The position numbers and the translations under genes were made by a program. The notes under the pieces were generated by a model that was given only the letters and a program-made list of their open reading frames with translations, was not told where the DNA came from and did no database searches. A stretch of DNA of 64,000 nucleotides from Stratiolaelaps scimitus (lineage: Eukaryota > Arthropoda > Arachnida > Mesostigmata > Laelapidae). Location of the stretch: the NCBI GenBank assembly GCA_019614645.1, contig JABWDB010000001.1, positions 806,001-870,000 on the forward strand, given 5' to 3'. Positions 23,107-36,700 of the stretch are shown piece after piece; positions within the stretch are counted from its first letter, which is position 1; each line of letters opens with the position of its first letter.

Positions 23107-24233
23107 AGAATGACTACTTAGAGAAAGATAGATAGAAAGGGCTACTCGTAGAGATATCGTCGAGATTAATATGCGTCATTATAGCCATGGCGAATCAATT
23201 GACTACAGTAGTAGCCATATACGTGAACACGTCGAATCAGCGAACTCGTCCACAATCACCGCTCGTTAGAGTTCAGATTTGGGGCGAATTTAGCCGAGTG
23301 TGCTCATTTTTGTACTACCCTAAAACACGTACAGCAAAGGCTGAGGCTGCTTCAAAGTTTGACGTTTCGTATAGGGGCTTTCGGTGATTCAATACCAATG
23401 GACGTCTCCAGTTGTTCTCGGATCAGACATGTCTGAGGGTTCACTCATATATTATTATAATGATTCTTATTATTATTATTATTGTTTATTATTGGTAATA
23501 AAGAACCAACAATTGTGCCCGGTCAATGTGGGTAAACAACAATTGGGTATATTAGTGAGTATGGCCATGAGCGAAAGGCTCGGTGGGGGCATGATAAGTT
23601 CATTGTAGACAGTTTGGTGGCGTAAACAAGAGCCATTTACAAAAAAAAAGAATGCTGACCATGCCATTTGAATGGAAGAATATGATAGAGAATAGAACAT
23701 TTCGATGACAAGAGATCTAGTATGAATAGTATTGCTGAAGCCAGTAAAAGAGATAGGTGCGTTGTGAGGATCCTTTTGACGTGGTATACAATTCAAAGCT
23801 AAGTTTAATTAAACTCGCAAGTAATTAGGCATTCCAATTATAGTTTCACACCTCTCCGTTGGTACATTCCTGAATACGAGTAATTGTATGCCATGATTAT
23901 GGAACGTCATATCCGTTGTTCGATTAATGCATTTCATAATCATCGAGAGGGTTACGAGTATTTGTGTCAGCTGATATGTTGTATGGTACGTTAACACCAA
24001 TAAGGTAACTAGTCATTCATGAAGTAGTCATTTATAATATAGTCACTTGGTGCTGCTTAAGTGGCTGACACTTGACCGCTACAGCTGCAACGGGTTGGTT
24101 CGACACGAAATGAATTCGACAAATTAATTGAGGCTTCAGTAGTCAAACACCTCAGAGCTAGTCATCGTCACCGCTAGGTGGCAACAATGAACAACAATAA
24201 CTTAAATGAAGATAATTAAACTCGCCATGTAAG

Positions 24234-24234
<1 letters not shown>

Positions 24235-24266
<32 letters not shown>
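24235..24266. repeat. TA microsatellite
   Basis: A (TA)n run of about 16 units, roughly 60 bp upstream of the putative Tbh TATA element. Confidence 0.9.
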
Positions 24267-24267
<1 letters not shown>

Positions 24268-24322
24268 TCAACGATTGTGACGTCTTTGGCGGTGCACATT
24301 ACACAGAGATCGTAGAGACCTG

Positions 24323-24357
24323 TATAATGTAACGCTTGCTCCGACAACTCGTCAGTC
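24323..24357 (+). promoter_or_regulatory. Core promoter of Tbh: TATA-like box and initiator
   Basis: TATAAT at 24323-24328 lies 31 nt before the A of TCAGTC (24352-24357), which matches the arthropod initiator consensus TCAGTY. This predicts transcription from about 24354 and a 5' UTR of about 393 nt in the same exon as the ATG at 24747. Motifs and spacing are seen. Use is inferred. Confidence 0.5.
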
Positions 24358-24746
24358 GTTTACGCAGTCACTAACGAAACTCGAAACACGTTTTCGACAT
24401 CGCTGTCGGGAAGCCTATTCGCAGTCTGCGGGCAGGGTCCTACAACCCGGACAGCATTTCACAGTTCTGGTGAGTGACGGCACGAATTTCTCCCATTTAC
24501 TACTCGTCCTCCTGCGCCTCCTGCTGTAGCTCCTCCTCTTCCTCCTACTCCTGCTGACTATATCCTGTAGACAGGAGGCAGGAAAGGGTCGCCACCCATA
24601 GGAGGAGGGTCGGACGGCTCTTGGGACTTACGAGGTACCGAACAGCAGAACTTCACCACTGCGCGTAGACGGCCTACGCTCAATGCGAAGAGTCGTCGGA
24701 GAGAAGCGCATCATCTCGGCAAGACGGCAGTGGCTGGTGCTGCCAC

Positions 24747-27700
24747 ATGCCGAGCTTCGTCGCGGCGGCACTCGTTGCCAGCCTCTGGGCACTAGCTCGG
24801 GGTAAGTCACACTGATCGACGCTGATTGAGACTTGTCTTAGTGCATCGGTGGTGCTTGTTTGCTTTGATTATCAAGTTGTCATTAATCGTTGTACGTCAC
24901 ACGCTTGGTTATGGGCATTTACAACGACTCGTAGATTTTAGTGCCCATTTTTAATATAATGTCGACAAAATACACCTTGATGTTAACAGATCGTCGACTA
25001 CATAGACTACATAACAAATATCGTAGACTACATAGACTATCGTAGACTGAGAAGGGTGTTCATAGATGCATTTCAGATTCAGAAGGTACAATTGCCGACC
25101 ATTTTTACAGTTGACTAATACACAGCAGGCTACTGTCTTGAGAACTTAGGCAGATAAACTGTTTCGAAATCAGAGATGTCATTACTTGGTGAATTAAACG
25201 CAGGTAGGGTACAAAGTGAGTGAATTGAGAAGCTGACAAGTACAGCGACTTACGCTTCGGCTCGCAAGTGCAAAATTGCGCAATTCGAATCACAGACCGA
25301 AATCAAGTTTTAACTCTCCCGGAAGTTATCTCTCGACCGTCCTTCTGAACCCGTCTGGTGACCTGTAGATAGACCAGCAAGATACATTATAGGTACTAAA
25401 TTGTTCAATTTTAAAATCTAATTCAGGGATACCTTTTGCGAGGTTGGAGTGCTCATCTTTGAAGCTGACTACCATTGCTGCCATTAAAAGAAATGAGCTT
25501 GAGCTTTCGATGTCTTGAAGACGTGGTTCTGTCCTGTCCAATAGATATCAAGAGAATTGCGATGTGATTCTAGTCTCCGTATTTAATTCAGCTCTCTCAG
25601 AAAGTAGTGAGACGTGGCCGATGGATGTCTATTGTGAACGAGCTGGTGTACGCTCACGAACACCCTGAATCACAGCTGAACGCTGGCGATGTCAGAATTC
25701 TGTAAATAGTTAGTGTGATATGTATGTCATTTACGGGCTTACAAAACTCAGGCTAATTGTCTGATTCCCAATGGTTCCGCCCGACCGTCAGACTTCTCAT
25801 ACCGCCGATTAGTAATGGTATAATTTTGAAATCTAGAAAAAATACCCCTGCCTTCTGATACTGCCTGTACAGGATGTTAAAAAAAAGCTACCATTTGCAT
25901 TGTGGTCGCGTGACTCACGGCGGAAATGCTGATCAGCTACGATACATCATTCTTCATCTACGAAGAAAGAAAATCTGTGCAATTAAGAAAATTCATCAAC
26001 GATATTCACAACGTAACAGGATAAAGTGAAGTCTAAAACACGGCATAGCGTTATTCTGCACCAGATGGCGTTGCTAATTTACACAGTCGTGTTTCGTATT
26101 TAACAACATCATTTGCATACGTTAATTGTCTGTCATCGATGATTGGACTTGAAGCCGCAGCATGTTCCCGCCTCTCATTGACCTTTACCAAGTTGCTGCC
26201 TAGGCTGTCACAAGGCTATTCTGAGTGTGTTATCATATTGGATAGGTTAGGTTTTTGTTTAAATACACCTCTATTGAAGTTGGACAGCGGTACGCTAAAT
26301 AATACATGAATGTTTATAAGAATTTTTTGACCAAGTTCCATCCCTACACATCTGCTAAGAAACAATGCTATTATTGCTAGAATAGATTCCTTCCGTGATT
26401 CGCTCGGGATCTAAATGAGCCAATCGACTCAGCTTAAATGGAAGATGAGTGGTTTGAATGAGTGTTCAACTATTATATATTGAACACCATGCTAGTCAAC
26501 GCCAGCAATACAAATCGGCTGAGACCAACATTCACATGGTGGCGGGCAATAGAACAAGTAACAAATTTTTTCAGTTGGTTCTCTGCCCTCGGGTCAGATC
26601 TCACCAACAGAGGTGGCTACTATAGGTAGATATTATAGGTAGAGATCTGGGAGCAATAACTGTACAATTGCGACGAATATCGACAAAGTGCTATTTACTC
26701 TCGAGCGAAATTCCTCATCGTAGCTTGTAGGGTCTCGTCTCGTTCGTCGAACAGGGATGACGGCGCGTCATTTTTGGCTGGAAATGTTGATGTGCTATGA
26801 CAGCCGAGGCGGATGCCGCATCCGGACGAAGAAGGACAGATAGATCTCGGCTCGGCTTGAGAAATATGCGCAGTTCATATCCATCGGCGCACGAGTACTA
26901 AACAGATTGAACAAAGACGATTTGTTGTCTTCGAGTGAAGAACAATCAGAGCGATTTCAACGTGTGACACAAATTTTAACTATAGTATGCGTCGAGTTGG
27001 CTTAGATATATATCTATCTCTATATCTATATCTATCTCTATATCTATATATAGATATCCATATGCACAGAATAACAGCAAAACGAGAATAGCTGTGCAAC
27101 TTTGAGTAGGTGAAATTGACGTCCCTGGGCGAAGTCACTCTTCGGTCGCTAAAAAGATCGATATGTGATGTTTGGTTAAAGCAGCGGGGGTTTCTTTGCA
27201 AATCGCCTCTACTGTTGATCTATCGTTGGTTGAGACAGTTGTTGATGCTGCTGCGACCGTTTTCAAACATCGACACCTGGGGTGATTCAGTTTATTTTCA
27301 AGACCATGAGTGGGGGCTGCCTGCAATCTTTGCAAGGATATTGCATATTTTTAATAATACGCTGTCAACACACCTAAGTGCCGTCTTGATCAGCACCGCA
27401 ATGATCGTTTGATAATATTTCAATGTATCTACCACCACCGGTCAATTTGACCGTTCTCAAATTTTATTCAATTATTTCACAATTGTGTCTTTTGCTGATC
27501 GGTATTTTTCCGATACTTGTTTTCTTCTCCGATCTTATTTGTGGCACTCACGAAGTGTTCATATAAGAAATGTCGGCACGTTAAAGGGTAAATAGCGAGT
27601 CAGCTATTTAGAGATATCGGGGGCCAATTCATGCTTTGGCTATTTGGAGCATGTGCTGGCTTGACTGGCAATTAATTTAGAAGTCAGTTTTGAACGATTT

Positions 27701-30700
27701 CAGAGACGCATGATGAACTTCCTCACAGAAAACCACATATCGCCCATCGTTGTACACTTCGATCACAAAAGCCAACATCAATCAGCATTTCAAGCAGAAA
27801 ACCCAATTCGAAACATACTGAGAGTAACGGCGACCATCGACTCATGCAGAAGTTCAACACGAGCCGCTATTTTTGAGCTGAATCAAATCATCAACTGGCC
27901 GTGCAAAAGCACAACCATCCTCTACCCTAGACATAACTGGCGTCCAGTTTAGTGATGAGTGTGAGTGCTTACAGAAAAGGCCGGTGTGTGAATAAATTGG
28001 GTTTTGCTCACATGTTGCCAATAGGGGTTTAGCTGTCGAAAATAAATCATACAAATTTCAGCTGCAGGCAGTTGGTGACGATATTCAGCCGGTGCGGACA
28101 CCATTAATAATATGTGTTTAACTCACTAGCTACTGTTAAGAGCTCAGTTTGTTGCTGGTCCCCAGCACGTCTCCCATCAGGCGTTCTTTGAAGAAAATCC
28201 ACACCTCCCTGATGCCACGTCAGAGAACTGTTAGGACTGAATAGAGAACCTTTCGGTATCTCACTAAGGCCGGTTGAATCATTCGAAACTGAGTAGCCGA
28301 GTTTCCGCGACGAGCTCGGCTACTCAGTCGGCACACTGACTCGACTGGGGTTTGCTGACACATTTTTCGTATACACACATTACACATGGAAGTCTTATAG
28401 GGCAATGCCATTCGCTATACATAAAAGTCTCAATCGAAATCGCTGCATGTTCCAAGTTGAGCGGACCCAAAATACAAACGAACACGCAATTCATCTGTTT
28501 TAGCTCAGATTGTCGTTTGTATTAACAATGGTGGCGTTTCTTCTGTTCCCGAACATACTTCGACGACCAAGGGTGACATTAAATGATAGTTTCTCGACGA
28601 AAAAAAAAACCACAAGAAATTAATTTTGTCGCTTCTGCTCCCGTCTCGTTGGTAGGGTTGGCACACCAGCACCAGGCTGAGGTCCCCTCGGCCTTCGACT
28701 CTTCGGCCAGTGACCCAGTGTCGCCCATTGGAAACAGCCCCGTGTCGTCGCTGCAGCTCGACTCGTTCGGACACTTCCATCTGTTCTGGCAGGTGGATTA
28801 TCAAGCGCGCGTGGTCACTTTTGAACTCAAGTTACAACTTCACCCCAGTAGTTGGTTCGCGTTCGGATTTTCGGATCGGGGCAATCTGAGCGGTGCAGAT
28901 GTCTGTGTCCTTTGGGTTGATCGGCGCGGTCAACATCATTTTGAGGTAAGTGGAGAAGCACTCTTCTCCTCTACTAGAATCTCTGATGCAAATTGAGGCC
29001 AGCAAGCACGGTGTACAATAAAGATAGTGATGATTTCTGCAACGATAATCGGCGCCTCACAGATTCGCTGACGCTTCTGTGTCTATATATCTATCTGTTC
29101 TGTTGTCTGTTAGCGTTGTATTCCTTGGGCCAATTAATGTGCTGTATTCACAATAGCTCACCCGAACAACTAATATCCAGGCGCGCTGGCCGATTCGGGC
29201 GTCTGCTTGAAACGTATCTATTATATCATATTTAAGCTGGATAGGCTGTTTGGTTTACATTTTGCTATACTTAGAAGTAGAATGTGACCACAGGTTATAC
29301 ACATACGAATATTGAGAAGCTGATTGTCGGGGTACAGAGCGGGTATCGATTTAGTCGTATTTTAAGCATTGCTGCATCTTGCCGTAAAATGTTATACTTA
29401 GAACTGTCTTAGAACCTTTATGAAATAACAACCTCGAAAGTATTTAACGAAAAAAAACTGAAGAATACAGTGAAGTTTTTCCGTTAGCCGAAAAAATGCT
29501 GTTTATTTGTGGCTGTCCATAGGAGAAAGAAGATGGCCATGTATTTTTTAATCTTTAAGGTAATAACTCTGGATTTCACGACGACAATCTCTTAGAGAAA
29601 TTGTCATGTAATTGGCATAATCCATTATAAGTTTAAAGTAATATTTATGCGGAACGTGTTACGGCACGATGGCAGGCGCGACCATCCTTGAGTAAGGCTT
29701 TAGGCCTGAGAAAAATCTTGGCAACTTATCTTACCAGGGTGCAAACCGGTTGTTCCAATTACCGGTTGTTCCAGGAATGCCCTGGAAGGTTTTTTGATAG
29801 GTTTACTTCAGGAAGGAAATTCAAAAAGAGGTCCATCTTTGTGTCCCAATGAATAGTTCACAGATGTATATAGTCTGAGGTTCATTCCTAATCAAATTTG
29901 TAGTCAATCACATTTGTAGCATTGAGCAAGCTTGAACGAAGAGTTTACACTGATCCAGACCGGACACACGAGTGGGTATAAACAGATATTTCAAATCTGC
30001 TCTTGGCTCGATTCCGCGTGCATTCAGACGATGATCATATCAGTGACTGTTCATTAAAGATGTTCTTGGATTCGGTTCCTCCTATAACATGGGCCTGCCG
30101 TACCACCTAAATACATACACCTTGCATCAATACGATAAGCGCATAGCATCATAGTGTTTTTTCATTAACTAATAACGACAATTACGCGTCAATTATCTCA
30201 AAGCGCTCGTTACACCTCTCTTGGTTAGGTGATTGTATTATGGTTCAACAGAAAGGATTGCTACTTCCGTTACAATGCTGTGTGCCTCCACCTAGCAACC
30301 CTTGTAGAATTCGACCTCTGTGGCATATGTAGACACGACAAGAGAAGAGTAACCTGTTCGAGTGTTCTGTGTACGGGCCCATCTCGATCCATGTAATTTA
30401 TTTAGCTGGCCAGTGATCGTCGTCTTGGTGGGGGAATTTGCATTTTTTTTCCTGCAGCATGAAGCCCCCAACTGCCTCCATACCTGTTCTCGTCCATCTT
30501 TGCTGCGACGAATGCTCACAGATGTCTCGTCATTCCCTCCGGTTCTGCGCCAATATTTATGCAGATTGTTGGGCACCACGGAATCCTTCCCTCGATTCCT
30601 TAACTGCGCGCACCTGCTGTACAGGGGAAAAAAAAGCCAAAATAACGATCAAAATCATGATTGAGGCAAATCCCAAGGCCGCCGTTCCAAGCCACTATTG

Positions 30701-33700
30701 GTGGTCTGAGTAAGAATAAGTAATAAGAATAAGTCTTCGTAACCAATCCACCGTTGGTCTACGTGTACACCAGGAATGTTGATATTGCACACATTGTCAT
30801 CTACCTGAAATTTTGAATTTTTTTTATGTTTGGTTCACATTTAATGTGATCACATTATAACATACAACGGAAGCTAAGTGGTCCATGGCAGCGGATCGCG
30901 ATTCCGTTTGAAATACACGAGACTTGCTTTTTTGCGCCAAAAAGTGAATTGGTAATCAAGCGTTCTTCCTAATGCCTTCGTCAAATTGAGAGCAGTTTTG
31001 TGTCCTCACGTCACCGCACTAGAAAGTACGTTTAGTCTAATAGCATCCAAGCAAGTTCCACAGCTCGACAAAAAGGTTTCGTGGCCTGGACCGGAAAGGC
31101 AATTTGGTCTTATCGCTTCTACTTCATGATCTGCTCCTGTTGCTCCGATGAACGAAAAGCTTTATATCATTGACGGCTGAAGCTCACTTGTGCCCTAGCG
31201 TTTATCTCCAGTCTATAGAACTACGCAGTTGCAAGACACGCAGAGCAAACTCGGTAGCTGAGCCAATGCCCACTCTGTCGAGGCGAACCGGACGGCTCGT
31301 CTGGGTCTGTCGATCTCTCATCGACGTTGAGTTTCAAGGGCTTCTTCAAAACAATCCGCATCTTGCCATTAATCCAAGTGTACAGTCTTAGGGAGGTGAA
31401 GTTAGGAAGCGATGCGTAGGATCTAGGTTGCTGTTTACAGTTCCATTTGTGTTTTACGTTTTCAGAAGCTTAGAGTATTCCCCGAAGGCTCTTAGGCGAT
31501 CTGTGTGAATCAGGATGTTGGAATGATTGGTCATTGAGCTATAAAAGAAATACGATAGTTCTCACTTGTTGATGCAGTAGTGCTTCAAAGGATTAAAGGG
31601 CAAATTCTCGCCACGTCGCCTGGTTGAGCTTTTCTCCGTAAAACGACTCCCTCCTCGCCGACCTAACTGTGCCCGGTACATCATGGGGTAAAGAGTATCT
31701 CTCTGTTTCACAAGAAAAACTATAATCATCGTTGTGGCTACTACCCCGCTCTCATCCTGCCTGTGTAGTGTTTACTTACACCTTTACATTCAGATTATAT
31801 GCATCCGTATAATGACCATATACATATATATGCGATGTGTTCGCCACATTCATTCCAAGGCAGGTTAATGAACATTGAATGACTTTCCAACATCGTGCGA
31901 CAATACAACGAGCTGGCAATACGCTTGCTGGCAGGGATACCGCGAACGCTTCCACCTAGAAGATCATACACACCTGGCAATAGGAGGTAATATTTAATCG
32001 CGTAAAGCACTGTGCCTTTAGTTCGCCCGGCCTCCGGGCTCATATCAGCCTCCTTCTCGCTGTCACCGTCATCATCATCACCATCATAATCACGCTCAGA
32101 AGGCTGCAGACAGTGCCAGTGTGCACACGCACAGCCGCCGCCCGCTGTGAGAGAATGGAGTCTCCTTCTATTTCTTCACCGCTGCCGTCGTTTGCCCCGT
32201 TAGGGTTTGCGTCGCGCACCCCCTGGACATCACGCGTCCCCTGCCTGCTTTGCCCCGTATCACCCCCATGGCTCAAACAGCCTAGCAACTCAACCCTATC
32301 TCTCGTGCTTCTATAGGTATCGCTCCCCTGCCCGTAGCCCTGCAGACGGCCTACATCATTCCCTTCTCCATACGGCGTAAGTAAGTTGAAGGAACTAGTA
32401 GTATGTATGGCCTCGGCCATTGTGCGACCGTCGACGACGCTCGGCGGTGCTATTATTAAATTCCTCCACGGGCTCCCCTGGTGGCGGTCTGCGTCATCCG
32501 TTCCTTGTCGACTCGCATTGCCTTCCCTTAAGTCCCCCACGAAGCCCGCGCTTTGCCGGATATCCCCAGCAAGCCATCGTCTCCCTACCGCCCACGTTCC
32601 CCCATTATTTACTGCGTCCGCGGGGCTCCTGTCAACTAGCGAATACGTGACGCCATTTCAAGGGCGATAGTCATCAGCATCGAGTTTGACATCGATGTGT
32701 CATGCAAATATAATAATTGGAATGGTCTATGACAGAGCTCGCAATGAGACTGAAGGACCAGTCCCGATGGGCTCAATGGGACTAATGGAGCAGCCTGTGC
32801 AGTAGTCATATATATAAGGACAAGTATGTTCGATTATGATAATAGTACTTTAATTTTCAATTGAACCGGTAGTATGCAGTTGAGCAGAACGTGGTTGAGG
32901 AGGACCGAGATGGAGTATGGGGTTGAAAAATATATTTTTTTGGGATTTTCTCGGGGGGGGGATGTTGCCATATAAACGCCTGTCAACATAGTGACCGCCC
33001 CCCTTCTGGAACTGTTGACGATGTTCAACAGCCGTCAGGTTGAAAAACACCTCGCTAGGCGTACTGATCCGGCCATATGTTCATAGTTAGATTATGACGT
33101 GTAAAATATTATTCAACTACATAAAATGGCTAAAAACAAATCAAAAGTGATTTGCCTCAGTTATTAAGCTCCGAGAACTTACTCAACAAGAAATCATCAG
33201 AGTTTTCTCAAATTTGTTTACAGGACGGCCACACGAACTCAGAAGGTTTTCTTTACGTCGAGGAGCAGCAACACTGCAGATTAGATTCGCTCAAGCGGAA
33301 AGGCTCCGCACTCAGGTAACTCTGATTCTAATTCCCACCCATACAAATAGGTCTTCTTGAGTCAGCGGAACATCTTGTGCCACCATCCGCGAAACGTCAG
33401 GGCATTTAACATGATGTGGTCCTACCTCTGTCAATTGTACCTTCCAAGAAAGTCTAAATCGTCTTTATCGTGAAACCTGACTTTTGCAGGTTTCTCTTCT
33501 CACGAAGCTTCGACACGTGCGACCCTCGGGATTACGTGATACAAGAAGGCACTGTACATGTGGTTTATGCATCGGGTCCAGGTCCAATAAAGAGAGCCGA
33601 CGGACTCCGTATTACGCGAGCGCCTTTCAAGGGATTTCAACGTACCACCATTCTTAAAACTATAACTTCAGATGAAAAATTTACAGAGGATGTCAAAACG

Positions 33701-36700
33701 TTAGCCTTTACCAACGACCAGGTGGGTGAGCGTTTCTTAAGCACTGTAATGGCTAGGATGGTGTTTACCCTCGATACCAACGTAGGGTGTTTGAAGAGTG
33801 GTCGCCGAATTGTACTCACAATGCAAATAGGGGATGGTGGATATGACTATTTGCAGGGGCTGAAGCGCCTCTTCTCACCAATGCCCAATGACCTGGTATA
33901 CGCTGAGCGGTGACCAAATCTACTGCCCGACAATATTGCGTATTGAAAAATCGAAGCTAATATCTCGTTTTAAGGAGTTCTTCTTAGTATGTACAAACGA
34001 GCCAGCTCGAAAAGACAGAATCAACTGGGAAGGTCGATAAATTATGCAAAATACGATAGCCAATAATGGTGCGTTGTGGTGCTTGGCCGGATACCAACTC
34101 GAAGATCAACCAGCTCGCATTCTAGCCCGTACACATCTGTAGTACCATTTTGTTTATGTGTCATTACTGAATCTGTTATATTCTCAAGTGTTCAGATTAC
34201 CCTGTTGAGCTTCATCATGGCTTGCGAGCATAGCTTCATATTATAGAATCCACAATGATGCATCCAAGTTTGGCCTCACAGAGCAGCTATTCTTAGTGCG
34301 TATCAGTAAAAAGGACGAGTTTCTCATTTGGCATGATCATACAGGTGGCAGTCCCGGGCCGTGATACAACGTACTGGTGTAAGATATTTCGGTTTCCGAC
34401 GGAATTTCGCCGTAAACAGCATGTGGTGCAGTATGAAGCTGTCATAACTCCCGGCAATGAAGGTGTCGTTCACCATATGGAGCTGTTCCACTGCGAGGTC
34501 GGTGTTCACGAAGTGCTCCCAGATTGGAACGATGACTGTCAAAGTCCAAGGAGGCCCCCGATCCTCGAAAAGTGTAAAAACGTCATTGCCGCCTGGGCAA
34601 TGGGAGCGCCGGTAATCAGTCATTCATGCTACTATATACTGTTTCGACCTTATTCGACTGAGGTTGAAATGTAGATGTTTTTTTACTCGAGCTAGTTTTA
34701 AGTTAACGCTTATGTTAAACATGCCTCATACCAGACCTCACTGCTAATTTGAATTAATTTCGTATCCAAACAATACTTTGTTTTCAATCTTCACGGGCCT
34801 CATTCATATTTGTGCGTTCGACCACACACCAAGGAAGACCTTCAAGATCACCACTTTGTGCGCATACTTTTCAACTTCGACCACCGAACTTTACTCGGCG
34901 GATGTCTATACAGGAAAATGCAGCCCTAAATCATTCACTGATATAGGTAATATAGCGCTTAATTAGTGTACCTTCAAGCGAAACGCTAGGATGACTAAAT
35001 AATACGTGAATATCAGTCTTCTCACTCTTCCTTTGAGAACCAATTTTTTCCCCTAAATTTCGTCGCTATGTTTTTTTGCGTGTTCGTTCGTCCAATCCAC
35101 CTAGCCGCTCCGTTATCCCAAAGAGGCCGGGCTACCGGTGGGAGGCAGAAACTATTCGTCCTACGTGATGCTCGAGGTTCACTTCAATAATCCTGATGTA
35201 CGGACAGGTAGGTGGTAAAACGGGGTCGACACTTCGAAATGTCTCCATTCAATTTGTAACAGCAGGACACGAGTGTCGTGAATATCAGGCTAAGGACGCC
35301 ACGAGCGAACAAGTTAATGATGGATTCATTTTTGGGCAAGACAAAAGTTGCAGTCTGAAGAGTGTAGCTTTGAAATATGGTGTTTGTTCTTGTAATTTTG
35401 AGGTAGAAGAATATATTTAACCTGACTGCAAAGTGATACACTCCCCTCTATTTAGTCAGAACAATTCTGCTATTTCGCCGATTCCCGTGAAAACATTTTA
35501 ATATTATGCTTTTTCTACCTATTGAAGTATGGCTTTAGGATAGAAATTTTTATACCGGGACTAGTCTTGGGTCTAAGCTTCCTTTAACCTTCCTTCCTTT
35601 CCTTCTACACGTCTCATAGTAATACCCGGCTGCAAACCCGCTTAGTCGATCAGCGAATTAATAAGATATGTTTGACGATTTTACAATGTGACTATTTCGG
35701 GAAACATAGTCTCTTGCGGTGGAACTCTTAGTTTCACTGCGTACGACTGCAAACGCTTCGACAAAGCAGTGTTCAGGCGTGTATTACTATCAGACCCGTT
35801 AAAATGTGATGAACAAATCAATTTCCCATCAAGAGAGAGTTGCTGAGTCGCAACTTGAATGTCAACGTAGGAGCCTCGGATTTTCGCCTCGTTGAAGACG
35901 AAAGCTCATAGATTTAATAACCACAATCGAGAACATTTTGATTTTATCCACTATGCAAGAACGGTACAGTACTTAAGTTTATAATATAAATTGTGATCAT
36001 GTCAAAATTTCGTATACCACCTTGCCTTTCTGCCGGTTTTTGTGTCCAGTGCTGCAACATGAATCTCGCACATCATACGCCTCTTTGACGTGCCAGCTCA
36101 AATAGCTAACGGAAGAACATTATTTGCCTATGTGTGTCAGATCTGGTGGACAGCTCGGGGGTGCAAATTCATTATACGGATCAATTAAGGAACTATGACA
36201 TCGGTATCCTTGAGGTCGGATTGGAGTATACAGACAAGATGGCAATTCCTCCCGGGCAAGAGGGCTTCGATCTCACGGGCTATTGCATCTCGGAGTGCAC
36301 TCGGGCAGTAAGTATCGTATTGTTCTGTAGAATATACTATATGCATTAGATCAAATGATATCACGTACCATCTGGGTACACTTGGCCCAACGCTGGGTCC
36401 AATGCTGCGAACACTCAGAAATCTATATCTCCTTCCACAACAACAACGCTTGGGTTGGACACAGCTTTAGACAACTGTATCTATTGAATCTTTCTTGCTC
36501 ACAGTATATTTGTTTTCTTTTCGAATATCAGGACAGTTTTCGCTATAACTTCTTCTCTACGATTCCAGAGTTTACCACCACTCGGGATCGTCGTGGTGGC
36601 CGCTCAGCTGCACACTCATCTGGCAGGAGTGACGGTTTGGGTGGAACATTCACGTGGAGGAAGATCCCTGGGAGAGATTGGTCGAGACAACCATTACTCG

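Larger units (their letters stand above)
20009..24322. other. Intergenic region between Nup93 and Tbh
   Basis: About 4.3 kb with no gene recognised. It is mostly AT-rich, with a GC-richer block at about 22370-22960 that has only short unconvincing frames, a GA microsatellite (23080-23106) and a TA microsatellite (24235-24266). A short repeat at about 21456-21554 has a partner at 28158-28216. Confidence 0.5.

Noticed and set aside
32040..32540. 166-codon minus-strand frame as a nested gene
   Set aside because: The product is low in recognisable pattern, overlaps an open plus-strand frame, and sits in a GC-rich block where stops are rare.
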